Shown in pieces: positions 18,201-30,900 of a DNA stretch of 60,000 nt. This DNA comes from Strigamia acuminata (lineage: Eukaryota > Arthropoda > Chilopoda > Geophilomorpha > Linotaeniidae). Every line of letters starts with the position of its first letter. Position 1 is the stretch's first letter. Location of the stretch: assembly GCA_949358305.1 (NCBI GenBank), contig OX442315.1, positions 4,528,001 through 4,588,000 of the forward strand. Direction: 5' to 3'. The notes beneath the pieces are model-generated. The model was not told the origin of the DNA and did not search any database. It was given only the letters and a program-made list of their open reading frames with translations. Both the position numbers and the translations under genes were made by a program.

Positions 18201-21200
18201 GGGTCGTAGGGGTATGTATGACAGAATGTTCATGTGTGACCGACCACGTCACCCATGGGGCCTTCGCCCTGTGTGTGGCGGGTCGGTTGCGGATGTAGCG
18301 TGCCTTCATGGCACTGCGACACGGGTGATGGGGATTCCGACCCCTAGACAATGGATTAAAGGCCAACCACCAACAATCCGGAGTCCCCGTCTCCATTCTT
18401 ACGTGAGTATGCATCCCGCCCGTGCTAGTCAATTTCCAACGCGGCTAAAACCATACCAGTCACACAACAACAGAAGACCACGTATAAAACTGGATAATCA
18501 ATCGTGATTATTCAGCAACGGATCCGAGATCAGCAAAGGATCCGAGACCCATTATTGTATCAAATTTATTGTATTACTACCGTATTACCTCACATTAAGC
18601 CGCATGCCGGTATAATTCGAGTTATACCGGCATGCCGATAAACCTCGTTTATAACGGCATGCCAGTGTAAGTAAGTACAAATTTTTTTTTAAAAAATTTA
18701 GCCAAAACAACCAAAAAAATCATTTTTAGATGTCCAAAATGTTGGAAATTTGTATAACATTTCCCAAATTTTAGTAGTAATCTTCAGAATATCAATACAA
18801 CTTAAATATTAGACCCAAAATTCAATATAATTATTCATCTGGGCTCTTTAAAAAAAAACGAGAAAAAAAAGTTTTTCACTTATACCGGCATGTTTCGTTT
18901 TATATCGGCATGCCGGTATACACTTTTTGGACAAAATTTTAAAAACCTGCTAAACCCATGCCCAATGGCATGCCGCTTTATGTGAGGTAATACGGTAAGA
19001 ATTAAATAAAAGGTATTTTATTTCACATTCGAAGGTTATTATCATTTCCCAGGTAATGTATTTCTCTGGGATAAAAGTATTATCTACAAAGTCGGATTAC
19101 GACATCTTTAGTGAGTGTTACGCATAGATTCAAATTGATTTGGAAGCAAACAAATCGTTTTTAGAGCATAAGGTTCTACTTGTATAGTGAGGGTTTAAAC
19201 GACTTTTAACCGACAGACTTGTCTAGAAGCTCGTTTGATTGTTGTTTGTTACGATTAAATTAAAATATTAATAATACTGTATTAATTTACCTGATGTTGC
19301 GTGAATGCATATCCCAAAAACTGTATGTATAAATGACCTTTCCATAAATGGACCTTCAAGAATTGAAATATCCTTCATCAATCCCTGTACGACAATCTAC
19401 AAGAAATAAAAAAGAAAGGATAATCCTTTTACAAAAATGAAGCCGCCAGCGGTAGATGCGGTACACGGTACGGTACCGCCAGTGCCGGTACTGTAGCACA
19501 GCCAGTGTCGGCACTGTAGCACAGCCAGTGTCGGTACTGTACTACAGCCAGTGATGCATTACTTGTGGGCCAGCACATTTTGGGACCAGGAAACCGTAGC
19601 GTGTACCGTTACCGCAGTACTTTTGTGCTGGCCCAAAGCATTGTGTACTTTTGCGGTACCACGACAAAACATGAGAAAATTAGTTTTAGCATTTTTTTTA
19701 CTGCATTCCATCGCGCACAGCACATGTATTCAAACTAGGGTTTGACTGATACAGGTCGGTTGACTGTTCATACTTCATCCCTTGGCCCATGGATCACTCA
19801 TGATAGTAGGTATCGCATACCGGCATATTCCCTAAGGCATCACCATAGTGAGCAAAAGTAGTGGAACCGCAAAGTGTGCACCTTCTATTCCTAAAAAACT
19901 GTGGGTTTAAACAGGAAGTTGAGCCTTTTATAGTCTAATCTTGTGCCATTAAGCTTATTCCCTATTGCTTATTGGTTGATGAACAGATTATCCCATAACC
20001 AAAAAGTGCTCTTGGCGGAGTGGGGTTGAACTAGGCCATGTCGGTGTGTGTTGCCAGTGACCAGCAATGATTGAAATTAGTGTTCGATAAACTGTTTAAC
20101 TTTTTACAAATTTTTAAATAACTCGCTGTTGCTGTTACAATTGTTGTACATCTCAAAAGAACACACGTGTTGAAAGGTTGAAAATTGACAAGTGAGTTTT
20201 ATTTCTGAACAGGGGGGTTAAATACAGTTTGTGGGGTCAAAACGAAATTCTCTCATTGGTTGTTTAGTTGGGGTCGCTGACAGTTCACGACCCTGCGCTT
20301 CTTCTCTCCCTTTGTCCACGAGGTCCTGTTCCTAATCCTTTAATGTCTGTAGCAATATTGGCGCCTGTCAATCTAACAAATCCCTCCTACAGGTCGTCAA
20401 TGTTGCTCGATGGAATACTTCATTCGTTCTTCTTTATTCCCAGTCCGACCATGTTTCTCTCCAATGGTGGTCCGGCTAGCGGTTTAGTCAGGAAATCCGC
20501 AAGCATGTTTTCTCCAGGAATGTGTTTTACATTAATTCGTCCGCCTTCAATTTCATCTTTGATCTGATGAATTCGCCGGTTGTGATATTTCGATCTTGCC
20601 TTTTGCGGCCCTCTCTGCAACAGTTGCGTCGCGTTCAGGCTGTCGCAGAACACTGTTGCCAATTTCTCTTGTGGTTGAGGTGTGATGAAGTTGTTTAGAT
20701 TCTGTGTCCACGCCAAGTCCCTCACGCCCTCTGAAAGTGCATGCATCTCGCTCTCGGTGCTCGATGCTGCTACAGTGCTCTGCTTCTTGCACCTCCAATT
20801 TATGACTGCTGTCCCGTCTATTATGATGAATCCTGAAAACGATTTCGCATCTTCTGTCCGGTCCCAGCTGGCGTCTGTGTAGGCATGCAAATTTCTCGCC
20901 TCCTTTCGATACGTCAGTCTGTAATCGATTGTTCTTCTTAAATACTTCAGGATGCGCTTCAACGCGCAATAATGCATTTGCTTCGGCTTGCAATTGTACT
21001 GCGACAATGTGCTCATCGCGAAGCTCAAGTCGGGACGGGTGTTCGTTGCCAAGTACATAATTTTTCCAATTAGTTCTTGGTATGACTTTGGATCGACTTC
21101 TGGGCTTTCTTCGTGTTCGTCCAATTTTTGATTGGGGTCCATGGGTGTATTTTTGGGGTTGCAATCCTCCATTCCGTATTGCAGTAATATGTCCTCAATA

Positions 21201-24200
21201 TATTTGGTCTGGTGCAACTGGATTTCTCCTCCGTCCCATGTCGCTTGGATCCCCAAAATTGATGACAGTGGTCCCATACTTAACAGCTCAATTTCTTCGC
21301 GAATTTTTCCAATTATTAATTTTTCAAATTTGGCGCTGGATGCGGATACGAGGGCGTCATCTACGTAGACCCCCATCAGCATATATTCCTCTCCTCTGCG
21401 CACAATAAACAGGCACGGGTCGTCTGGTGACTGTTCAAATTTGACTCCCTTCAAGACTTCCGTGAGCTTCTCGTACCAGCAGCGGCCTGATTGTTTAAGT
21501 CCGTATATACTCTTCAGAAGTTGGCATACCTGCTTCCCATCTCCCTCTGTGTATCCGGTTGGCTGTTCCATGAATATGGTTTCCTCGAGTTCGCCGTGTA
21601 GGTAAGCTGCTTTTACATCGTATTGATTTAGTGTCCCGCCCCGCTTTATTGCGTCATTAATTAGCATACGCATCGTTTCGATTCGGATCACGGGCGCGAA
21701 GGTTGTGTCGTAATCTTGGCCCCATCGTTGCGTATAACCGGCGGCGACTAGTCTCGCCTTGAATCGTTGAGCCCCAGTGTTCGGATTGGATTTTATTTTA
21801 AATACCCATTTGCATTTTACAGTTTTTCCTCCTGCGGGGAGTTTCGTAATTCTCCAGACCCGGTGGTGCTTCATAGATGCGATTTCTTCATCCGTGGCTT
21901 TCTTCCACTCCTCGGAATTCATTGACTTCATGGCCTCGTCGTACGTCGTGGGCTCAATAACTTCCGATCTATATGCTCTATGTTTTCTTTTTCGGCTGCT
22001 TCTGCGCGCGCCTTGTTGCACGAGTGTTTGCTCGTATTCGGCCCTTTGTTCGCGTAATTTTTCTGTATTTGCAGCGTTGGTGGTGCCCTTTGGTCGTCCG
22101 ATTTTATTCGCTTGTGTATTGGCTGCATTTCCGCTTTGTGTCGGTTCGGTCTTGTCTCGAGTCGGTTCGTTTTCGTCTGGTGTCGACTCCCTCTCGTCTT
22201 GTGTCGGCTCGCTCTCGTTTTGTGTGGGCTCGTTCTCGTTTCCATCTTGTTCGGGTCGTGTGATTTCATTTTCGTCTCGTGGTGCATTCTCAGCCTCTGT
22301 ATCAGTTTCTTGAAACTCAAATAGTACGTTGCAGTGTGTCGTTTCGGGTTGGGCTTCTCCGTGTAGCAGCGTCGCTCCCAACTCGTGTTCCAGGAATCTC
22401 ACGTTTCTTTCTTCATTTATTTTCCTCGTGTTGGGGTTGTAGATTCGGTATGCTTTCCGATTTTGTGAGTAGCCCACGAATATTCCTTTCTGCGCCTTCG
22501 GTTCCAACTTCGTGCGGTTTGCATCTCGTATGAGTGTGTACGCGACACATCCGTATCGCTTCAAATACTTCACGGTTGGTTTCCGCTTGTCCCAGATTTC
22601 CGATGGCGTCTTTCCGTGTGCCCTGGATGTGCACGAGTTTCGTATGTGTGCCGCCGTCGTGGCACACTCGGCCCAAAAGTTGAGTGGCAGCTGCGCGTCG
22701 CACAACATCGTCCTTGTCATCTCGATAATTGTCCGGTTGTGGCGCTCCGCGACTCCGTTGCTGGCAGGTGAGAAAGGTGTGGTCAGCTGGTGGTCAATTC
22801 CGCGTTCCTTGAACCACGCGCTCAGGGTCCCGACGATGAACTCCCCTCCGTTGTCGCTTCGAATTTTTCTGAGTCGCCTCCCAGTTTGCCGCTCGCATCT
22901 CGTGATTAGATTTTTCAGTTCTTCTGACGTTTCATCCTTTGTTTTTAAAATTCTAATCAATGTTTTCCTGCTGTAGTCGTCCACCACGGTGAGAATGAAT
23001 CTTGCTTTTCCTAATGACTCGGGTTTGAGGGGCCCGATGAGGTCCACGTGCCACAAATCCATGACAGCGCTTGATTGTCGTGTGTTCACGGGCTTGTGTG
23101 GCTTGCGAGTTAATTTGCTTCTAATGCACGCGTCACATTTTGCCTTCTCGTTTCGATTTAATGTCAATCCACGTACCAGTTGGTCGTTCATCATCGTTCG
23201 CATCGTGTCGGGCGCCAGGTGGCCAAGTCGTTGGTGCCATGTCGTGTTTATTTCTTTCGTTTGTCGCGCGTTTCCGTTTTTCTCGATTTTTAAATTTATG
23301 ACGAAACTGTCTCCCTCTCGTAGTGCGGTTAGGATTTTCTCCCCTTCTGTTGACAGTATTGTTGCCTTTTTCTCTTCAAATAGGACTTTCATCTTCTTGT
23401 CAACGATCTTGGGCACCGACAGTAAGTTTGAATCAAGTCTTGGCACGTGCAACACCCGCTCGAGTCGCAGCACGTCTTGGCTCGTCGTCGTTTTCACGCA
23501 GATATCCCCGATCCCGCTCGTTCTAATCGTCGTGCCTTCGTCCGCTACTTGAATTGCACGGCTCTCCGGCGTATACGTCGCGAATATACCCCTTGACTTC
23601 GCCATGTGGGATGTGGCGCCCGAATCCAGTATCCATTGCTCATTATTTTCTTCGCAACGCCCCGCCCGCTCGCATGTCGCAATGAAACCTTTTTCTTCTA
23701 TTTTTCCCACTAATTTTCCGTCTATTTTCTCTACTATTTTCTCTTCAAATTTTTCTTCTACATTTTCCTCTAAATTTTCTTCTATTTTTCCTACTAATTT
23801 TTCTTCTATTTTCTCTACTATTTTCTCTTCAAATTTTTCTTCTAAATTTTCCTCTAAATTTTCTTCTAATGTTTCTTCTAATATTTCATCAAATTTTTCA
23901 CTTACGTCATCTTCAGGTGTCCCGATGCTCTCCATAGGTTCCTGTGGTTCCTTATCTTCGACTTCGAACGCTCTCAGCATTCTCTGTGGCCTCTCGGGTC
24001 CGATTTCGCGTGCACGCAGTGTTCTTGGTGGCCCCTTCGAGTGTGGCTTCTTTGCGTTGCGTCCGCCGTTTTTATTCTCCCTCTTTGGCTGTCTGCACTC
24101 GCTCGCTCGGTGTCCAGTTCCCCGGCAGTTGTAGCAAAGCGTGGGATTACGGCACTCTCCCGCCGTGTGCCCCGGCATGTCGCAGTTGTAGCACTTGCGC

Positions 24201-24881
24201 ACGCCCGTGCCCTTCTCGAATCTTTTCACCTTGGTCTCGTAAGCTGCATCTGGTGCGCGTGTCTCGTTGGCTTTCTGCCCCCTCGTCTCGGTTTGTTTTA
24301 GCATCGCGCGTGCCTCCTTGTTTGTAAGCGTCTTGTTTGCTTTGATTGCCAATGCGGTGGGGTGGAATTCGTCTCTCAGTCCGTGAAGGGCATAAAATCT
24401 CACTTCCAGGTCAGTAATGTCCTTACCGAGTTGGGCGCTTTCCGTCTGGAGTGCTTCGATTCGGTTCAAATAGTGGTCGATGGTCTCCGTCTTGTCCATC
24501 TTGCAATGCGTTAATTGCATGTTGCATTCTAATTGAAGCTGCGTGTTGTCCGTCTGCATATTTTCCTTGATCTTCTCCCAAAGAATTTTTGCGTTTCGGG
24601 AAGCGCGGTACTTCAACACCTGGTCGCCCGTCAATGTGCCAATCATTATCTCGATCGCTTCGGCATTTTTGTCGTCCCACGTCTCCCATATTTTCTCTTT
24701 GGCCTCGAAGTCCTCGGCGTCGGCCACACCGTGTGGGGGTTCCGCTCCTGCGATGGCCGCTCGCCACAGCTTTCGTCCTCTCAGAATCGTTTCAATTCTC
24801 TCTGACCACAGGGTGTAGTTTGAGTCGTTCAGGAGTTCCACGTTCGAAACCACATGGAGTTTTGTGGTGGTCATCTTGTTG

Positions 24882-24917
<36 letters not shown>

Positions 24918-27900
24918 ACTTCACGTTTTTGGTTGATTTTTCAGCGACTTACGTCTTATCGCTCCCTCGTTTGAAAAAATTCAGCCGCTTCTCTCGTGAC
25001 TTGTAATTGTATACTTTTTGTGTGTCTTAAACCATTGGCCTCTGCTACCATTTGTTGTACATCTCAAAAGAACACACGTGTTGAAAGGTTGAAAATTGAC
25101 AAGTGAGTTTTATTTCTGAACAGGGGGGTTAAATACAGTTTGTGGGGTCAAAACGAAATTCTCTCATTGGTTGTTTAGTTGGGGTCGCTGACAGTTCACG
25201 ACCCTGCGCTTCTTCTCTCCCTTTGTCCACGAGGTCCTGTTCCTAATCCTTTAATGTCTGTAGCAATATTGGCGCCTGTCAATCTAACAACAATTACAAA
25301 AAGGTTTTTTAATACAATAAATTTCCTACCTGTCCAAGATCATAGGGTTCCATTTCTCCTGACTCTTCCCATAAAAGATCAGCAGTGCTTGCAAATGAGG
25401 ACGGTTCATCAAGTAATTCCAAAAAATTGATGTCTTCCGCACAAGTATCATTCAGCTTTTTCTCCTCTTTGATCTTGACTTTTTCCTCATATATGGCTTC
25501 TGTGTCAGCGCACACAACGATCGGCGGTATTTGAATATATTCTTCCCGTACAAGTTCAACAGTGTTGTATGTTGAATATCTTGTGAAAGCCATCATTTGT
25601 TCATAAATAAAGTAGGAACTAAAACTAAATATTATTAGAAGAAACACTTTTTTTAACTTGTTTTGCTTGCAAGTTTGCACTTGTTGCTTCATTATTTGCT
25701 GAGCTCGTCGAATCACTTTACTTTCCAACTCACTCTTTTGTTTAGAATAACCTACAAGCCATCTTCTTTGTTTACGAATGCTGCGATTAATAATATCTAC
25801 AATTGACAGACAAGATACTCCTGCATAAAAGCATAGACAACCTCCAATGTCACACAGAAGAGAGATAAAGTCGTAGTAGTAGTATTCCGTAAAAGAACAA
25901 ACCCATTTGCTGAATGGATATATTTCCAAAGATGGATCTTCTAGATTGCTGCAATGATGATGTGAAGTCACCATAGTTTGCTCACATTCTGTTGAACAGT
26001 GGCAATCGAAATACGGGATTACAGTTGCCGTTATGTTGTTTATTTCTTTCAGGTAAGCACATGTTAGTTCGTTTGCAAGGCAATGTTTAATTTGTTTTTG
26101 AGGTACAAAAGGCAATCTAAAGAAAAGAATTACAGTATAATTTTTAGCTTGCTTGTGTACACCGATGGACAAAAATAAGTTTTGTGCAGTATTTCATGTT
26201 TCACATATAATAAAATATGCTTGCAGCTTACTGTTTTAAACATATCAGTAGCGAATAGCTTTTCCTCTCAATGACATAGGCATAACCGCTCAAACACAGC
26301 TTGGGTTTGTCCCGAATAGTTTGTGTCATCTAGATTGCCATTTTCCTGTCACCTAGTATGCAGTGCAGGACTGAATGATTGACTAATGAAAAACAGCTGC
26401 TTATATACCACCCAACAAACCGTAACGTCGACAAAACGTGTGTCGACAAACTGTAACGTCGACACATATTGTTACGCGGTAGAGCCGTACCGTGTATCGG
26501 CTGGCTCTGCTCGCTCTGTTTAGGCATTTAATGCAATGAATTCTCACTAGACGGCGCTGTGCTCCTAATTAGATGCACAGACCGTTCAACTTAGTTGATA
26601 GGGGGAATAGGAGTTTACTTAGTGAGCTGATTAAGCCAGAGAGCTCAGATCTCTTTTGATTCTCAAACTTTTACCTTCACCTACTACTGCCAGCCGGTTG
26701 ACGGTCAGGCAGGACTAGGTTTCCTGAATTGAATTGAATTGACAACAGCATCATCCTTATTTAGTTATTTATTTGATTTGAATGAATGATTTATATTTTA
26801 GGTTAATAAATGAACAAATGTAATAAGAGCTGATGACCGAACATTTACATTAGTAAATGTCCGACTTTGATTAATAAAGCCAACAGGCATTTTACATATA
26901 AAACCCTGTGTCATTCTTGATTAAATTCATGTCACGTAGGACTAAATCAATCCCCATTTAGCCACGTAACAACATATTTTGATGTACCGTCGATAAGATG
27001 TACCTTCGATAAGACGTAAGCAAACAGTTGGTCGACTAGCCGATCAAAAAAACACCGTCGACAAAATGTTTGTTGACATAAACGTTTGTCCACAAAGCGA
27101 CTTGTCGACAAAATGAACGATTTAATGCGACTGTCGACTAAACGACAGTCGACTACACGATCTGACCCGGCTTTATGAGACTGTTCTGAGTGACACCATA
27201 TCATATTCCCCAGATATTATTTTCATGGCCAAAGAATACACTACGGTACAGTATTTTCAGAAAACCTAAGAGAAACTTCTATTGGTGGGCATATCACATA
27301 CAGAAGGTTTCAAATCAGTAATCATGAGGCTTCTCAACCAATGAGGTAACGTGCATCACTCCACACACTGGCTCTAAGGTCATACCGCGTTGAAGCTGGG
27401 GAAGGAGGCACATTTACAAACTACAGGTGCTTCAGGGTTCCCTAAGCTTCAGGAATCCCTGTTTCATGGGTATAAATTATAAATCCACTAAATGTCCTTG
27501 GTTTCCCACTAAAAAAAACTAAATCTCCCACTTACTGACTTTTCCATTGACGTAACTTTTTGTCCCACTAATTTTAGCAAGCCAAAAAAAACTAAATTTC
27601 CCACTATTAACTTTGCCACTAAAAAATGTAATTACATCCACTAAAAAAATCTAATTACATTCACTAAACAAATCTAATTACATCCACTAAAAAAATCTAA
27701 TTACATCCACTAAAAAAATCTAATTACATCCACTAAAAAATCTAATTACATCCACTAAAAAAATCTAATTACATCCACTAAAAAAATCTAATTACATCCA
27801 CTATTTCCAATATTATCAAATGAAGGCCATCTTGGCTTTCTCACCAAAAGGCACGTTCTTGGCCTAATTGGTACTGCTCAATAGACAAGAACTTAGAACG

Positions 27901-30900
27901 TTTGTGACCGACCACGTCACCCTTGGACAGAGGCAGATCTAGCTTATGGCTAATGGGGCTTAAGCCCAGGGCCCCCAAGACACAAAGCAATGTACTAAAA
28001 AAAAAGGTTGGTATTAAAAATTGTAATATAGGGGCCCCGAAAAAGCCTCAAGCCCAGGGCCCCCGAAAAGCTAGATCTGCCCCTGCCCATGGGGTTCACG
28101 CCCTATGTGTGACCGGTTGGTTGCTGGTGTAGCTTGATTTACAGCCGTACATGGGTAGATGGGAACTACGACTCTTAGACAACAGATTAAAGGCTAAAAC
28201 CCAACAATCCAGAATCCCCGTCTTGGTCATTTACATGAGTATGCATGGGTGAGACCATACCAGTCAATTGTTCAACTTTCATACAATATACTTGTAGGTA
28301 TATACTTATTAGTTGTAAGGCGTAAAACCCAGTAAAAAATTGCTTTATTCCTTTAACTACAGTATATTGTGTATTTATTTTGAATAATAACTATTACTGG
28401 TAAGACAAACCATGCAAGCTTGCCCTTAGGTCGACAATACCGACAATACCAACAAAGGACACGACAAACTAATGATTAATATACATATTTAATTTTAATG
28501 TGTATACATTATTTTCATACACTGTATTATGAAATATGTGTGGGATAACAAAATAGATATTGAAATATACTGGCAATGGTTGAAAGGCCTTTGGGACCAA
28601 AAGTCGTGTATTGGATTTGTGAATTTGTCATTTGGAAACATAAACAATCTTTATTTATAGAGGAGCCTATCTACTTACTGACAAGAGAAGTTTCGTAAAG
28701 CAACTTCATTCAAATAACACTGACTTTGGCAATCTTCCATTTCCTTCTCGCTAACGCATGGGGACATCTTTCGATTAATAAATTTGTACTAAAGAAACAA
28801 ATCAATTGTTAATTTGATGTGCGGATGAAGATGAGTGACTTATTGCCCGTTTGTGGAGCCATTTCAATGAACACTCATCAACCAAAACAATCGGTGAGTG
28901 CACACATTCTTACAACGATAAAATGAGTTAACGATAATAAGAAATTCATGCGACAAACAATGCTGCAGCGGTACGTATTAGTACACTATAGCTTATTTTT
29001 AAAAAAAATAGGCGGGATTCTTATTTTAAACTAAAATTCTTATAAACTATTATTTAGAATGAAGATTTAACTGTAAGTTACTTACTCTTTTAAATGAAAA
29101 TGAGACAACATTGGAATAAAATAAGCTTTCCAAGTGAAAGTTTGTTAGAAATAGAGAAGGAGTACTTTTTGATTTTGCTGTTAAAACTACCTGCAATACA
29201 AAATGGAGTAGTTATATTAAAATATCATATCATCAATATCATCATTTTTGGATAATTTAAATACATTTACTTACGGCTATCAATAAATTTCCGTTATACT
29301 CAAGTTTAGTCTGAATCTGAATTTTCAAACGACGGTTTGAACCAAGTTTAATTTTATCCTCTATTTAAAAAAATACAGTAGATAGTCATTTGCATTAATT
29401 ATTTTGCTTCATTTAATAAAGATTTAAAATGTTACATTCTTAAGGGAATTGCATGAGTTATTGAATTTAGCCGCTACCATGAATTTCCAGGAATTTCTCG
29501 GTGGCCCGTGACGATGTGAAATGTTTTTTCATACCCTGTGGCCCGACCTATCCAAATTTCCCAATACTAAATTTGTTCCCAGTCCAGCCCTGGCTGCGTT
29601 ACACCAAATGGTTTTTTTTTAGGTGCATTCAATTACTTTTTGTCTTCCGCTCGCTTTTTTTAATACTGCATAAATTAAGTTTATGTTGTATTTACAAACT
29701 ATTAGATTTAATTAAATCTAATAATTTTTACAGTATGTACGCCATCAAACTCATTAATAATAAAAAGCCATTGTTTGAGTGAACAGCAACTCACTATTTT
29801 CGATTCTTGTCCCAAGAGACATTGTTGTGTAGATCTCCTTTGTTTTAAATTTGTTGTAATGCATTTTTGATCCCTATAATGAAACAATTTAATGTTAAGA
29901 GTGTTATTCAGAAACTGTTTGCCCTTTTTTTGAAAATTATCATAAAACTACAAAAGAAGTGGAATTTGAAATGGGCAATTTAATTGCTGTTCACAATGCA
30001 GCTTACAGGTAGCATACTGTTATCTCCATTACTGATGCATTCCAAACAGCCCTTTATTATCTGCATTATGGCTCCAACAGCAAAGAAGTGTTTATACGAT
30101 ATCAAATTTAAATTAACTGCAATAAATATGCTTTAAAACAGGGATTCTTAAACTCTTGCTGCTTGCGGCTCATTTTTGTATACCGTCCGGTATGCAAATT
30201 GTAAAAAAAAAATACCTGGTAAGAAAATTAGTTTATGAAGACTGTTTAATTTGTATTTTTTCAATAATTTTGAACTAAAATAATACAGTATTTGAGTTGA
30301 ATAGTTTCTTAAAATCGTTCTCGGTTTGGTCACATCATTATTGTACCATTCACGTATTTTCTTCTTAATATCGGCCGAAATGCCTCGATGTAGTCGTTCT
30401 TCGTAAGTATGGGTGTCTGTTGTGCGGTATAATTCGACTGAATCAGTACCGGCTTTCAGAAAAAGGTATCTCTTCGCATCACATTCCTGCGAAAACCTAC
30501 AGTCATAAAAGATTTTTTCTCCTTCTTGTGTAGTCGAGTTTCGGCGCCTTTCCCACATTTGCTCTCCTTTAAGAGCCGCAAATGCCTCATCGAGATTATT
30601 AAATTGTTTAATTTTCGCCCATTTCAATTCCAACTTCCTGTGCTTTCAGGGTGCATCGCAATCCGATTCCGAGTCTGAGTTTGCGAAAACAACAACTTGG
30701 GATGTCATTGTTGAACACGAATAAAACACAATAATAATATGCGGGCTTATACTTGTATACTCAGAGAAGCATGAACGTAGCAAAAACGTTACCAGCGTGA
30801 CGTTTTTCCGACGTTCATAAGCCATTTTGCCCAATAAAAATTTGGGGGAGGTTCCTAAATAAAGGGGGGCAAATAAGTTTTTTTGGGGTGGTTGAAAAAG

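Larger units (their letters stand above)
20137..25294 (-). mobile_element. Complete Copia-type LTR retrotransposon
   Basis: Two 237-bp LTRs (20142-20378 and 25053-25289) look identical and are flanked by the 5-bp duplication ACAAT (20137-20141, 25290-25294). On the minus strand the primer site TGGTAGCAGAG (25040-25050) matches the 3' end of initiator tRNA-Met. A purine tract (GTAGGAGGGATT) abuts the other LTR. One long ORF fills the body. Identical LTRs and an intact frame indicate a recent insertion. It lies in the intron following the DEG/ENaC junction exon, in the same orientation as the gene. Confidence 0.97.
27340..28265. repeat. Dispersed repeat, copy 2, with internal tandem array
   Basis: It is related to 17889-18480 at both ends. 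Between them lies a CCACTAAA-based array (27480-27800) and a hAT-like insertion (27928-28085). Confidence 0.6.

Noticed and set aside
17902-18432. 176-codon open frame on the minus strand with overlapping frames
   Set aside because: Lies within a dispersed repeat whose other copy (27340-28265) does not keep the frame.
21777-24327. Several plus-strand frames of 100-190 codons
   Set aside because: Antisense shadows of the intact Copia ORF.
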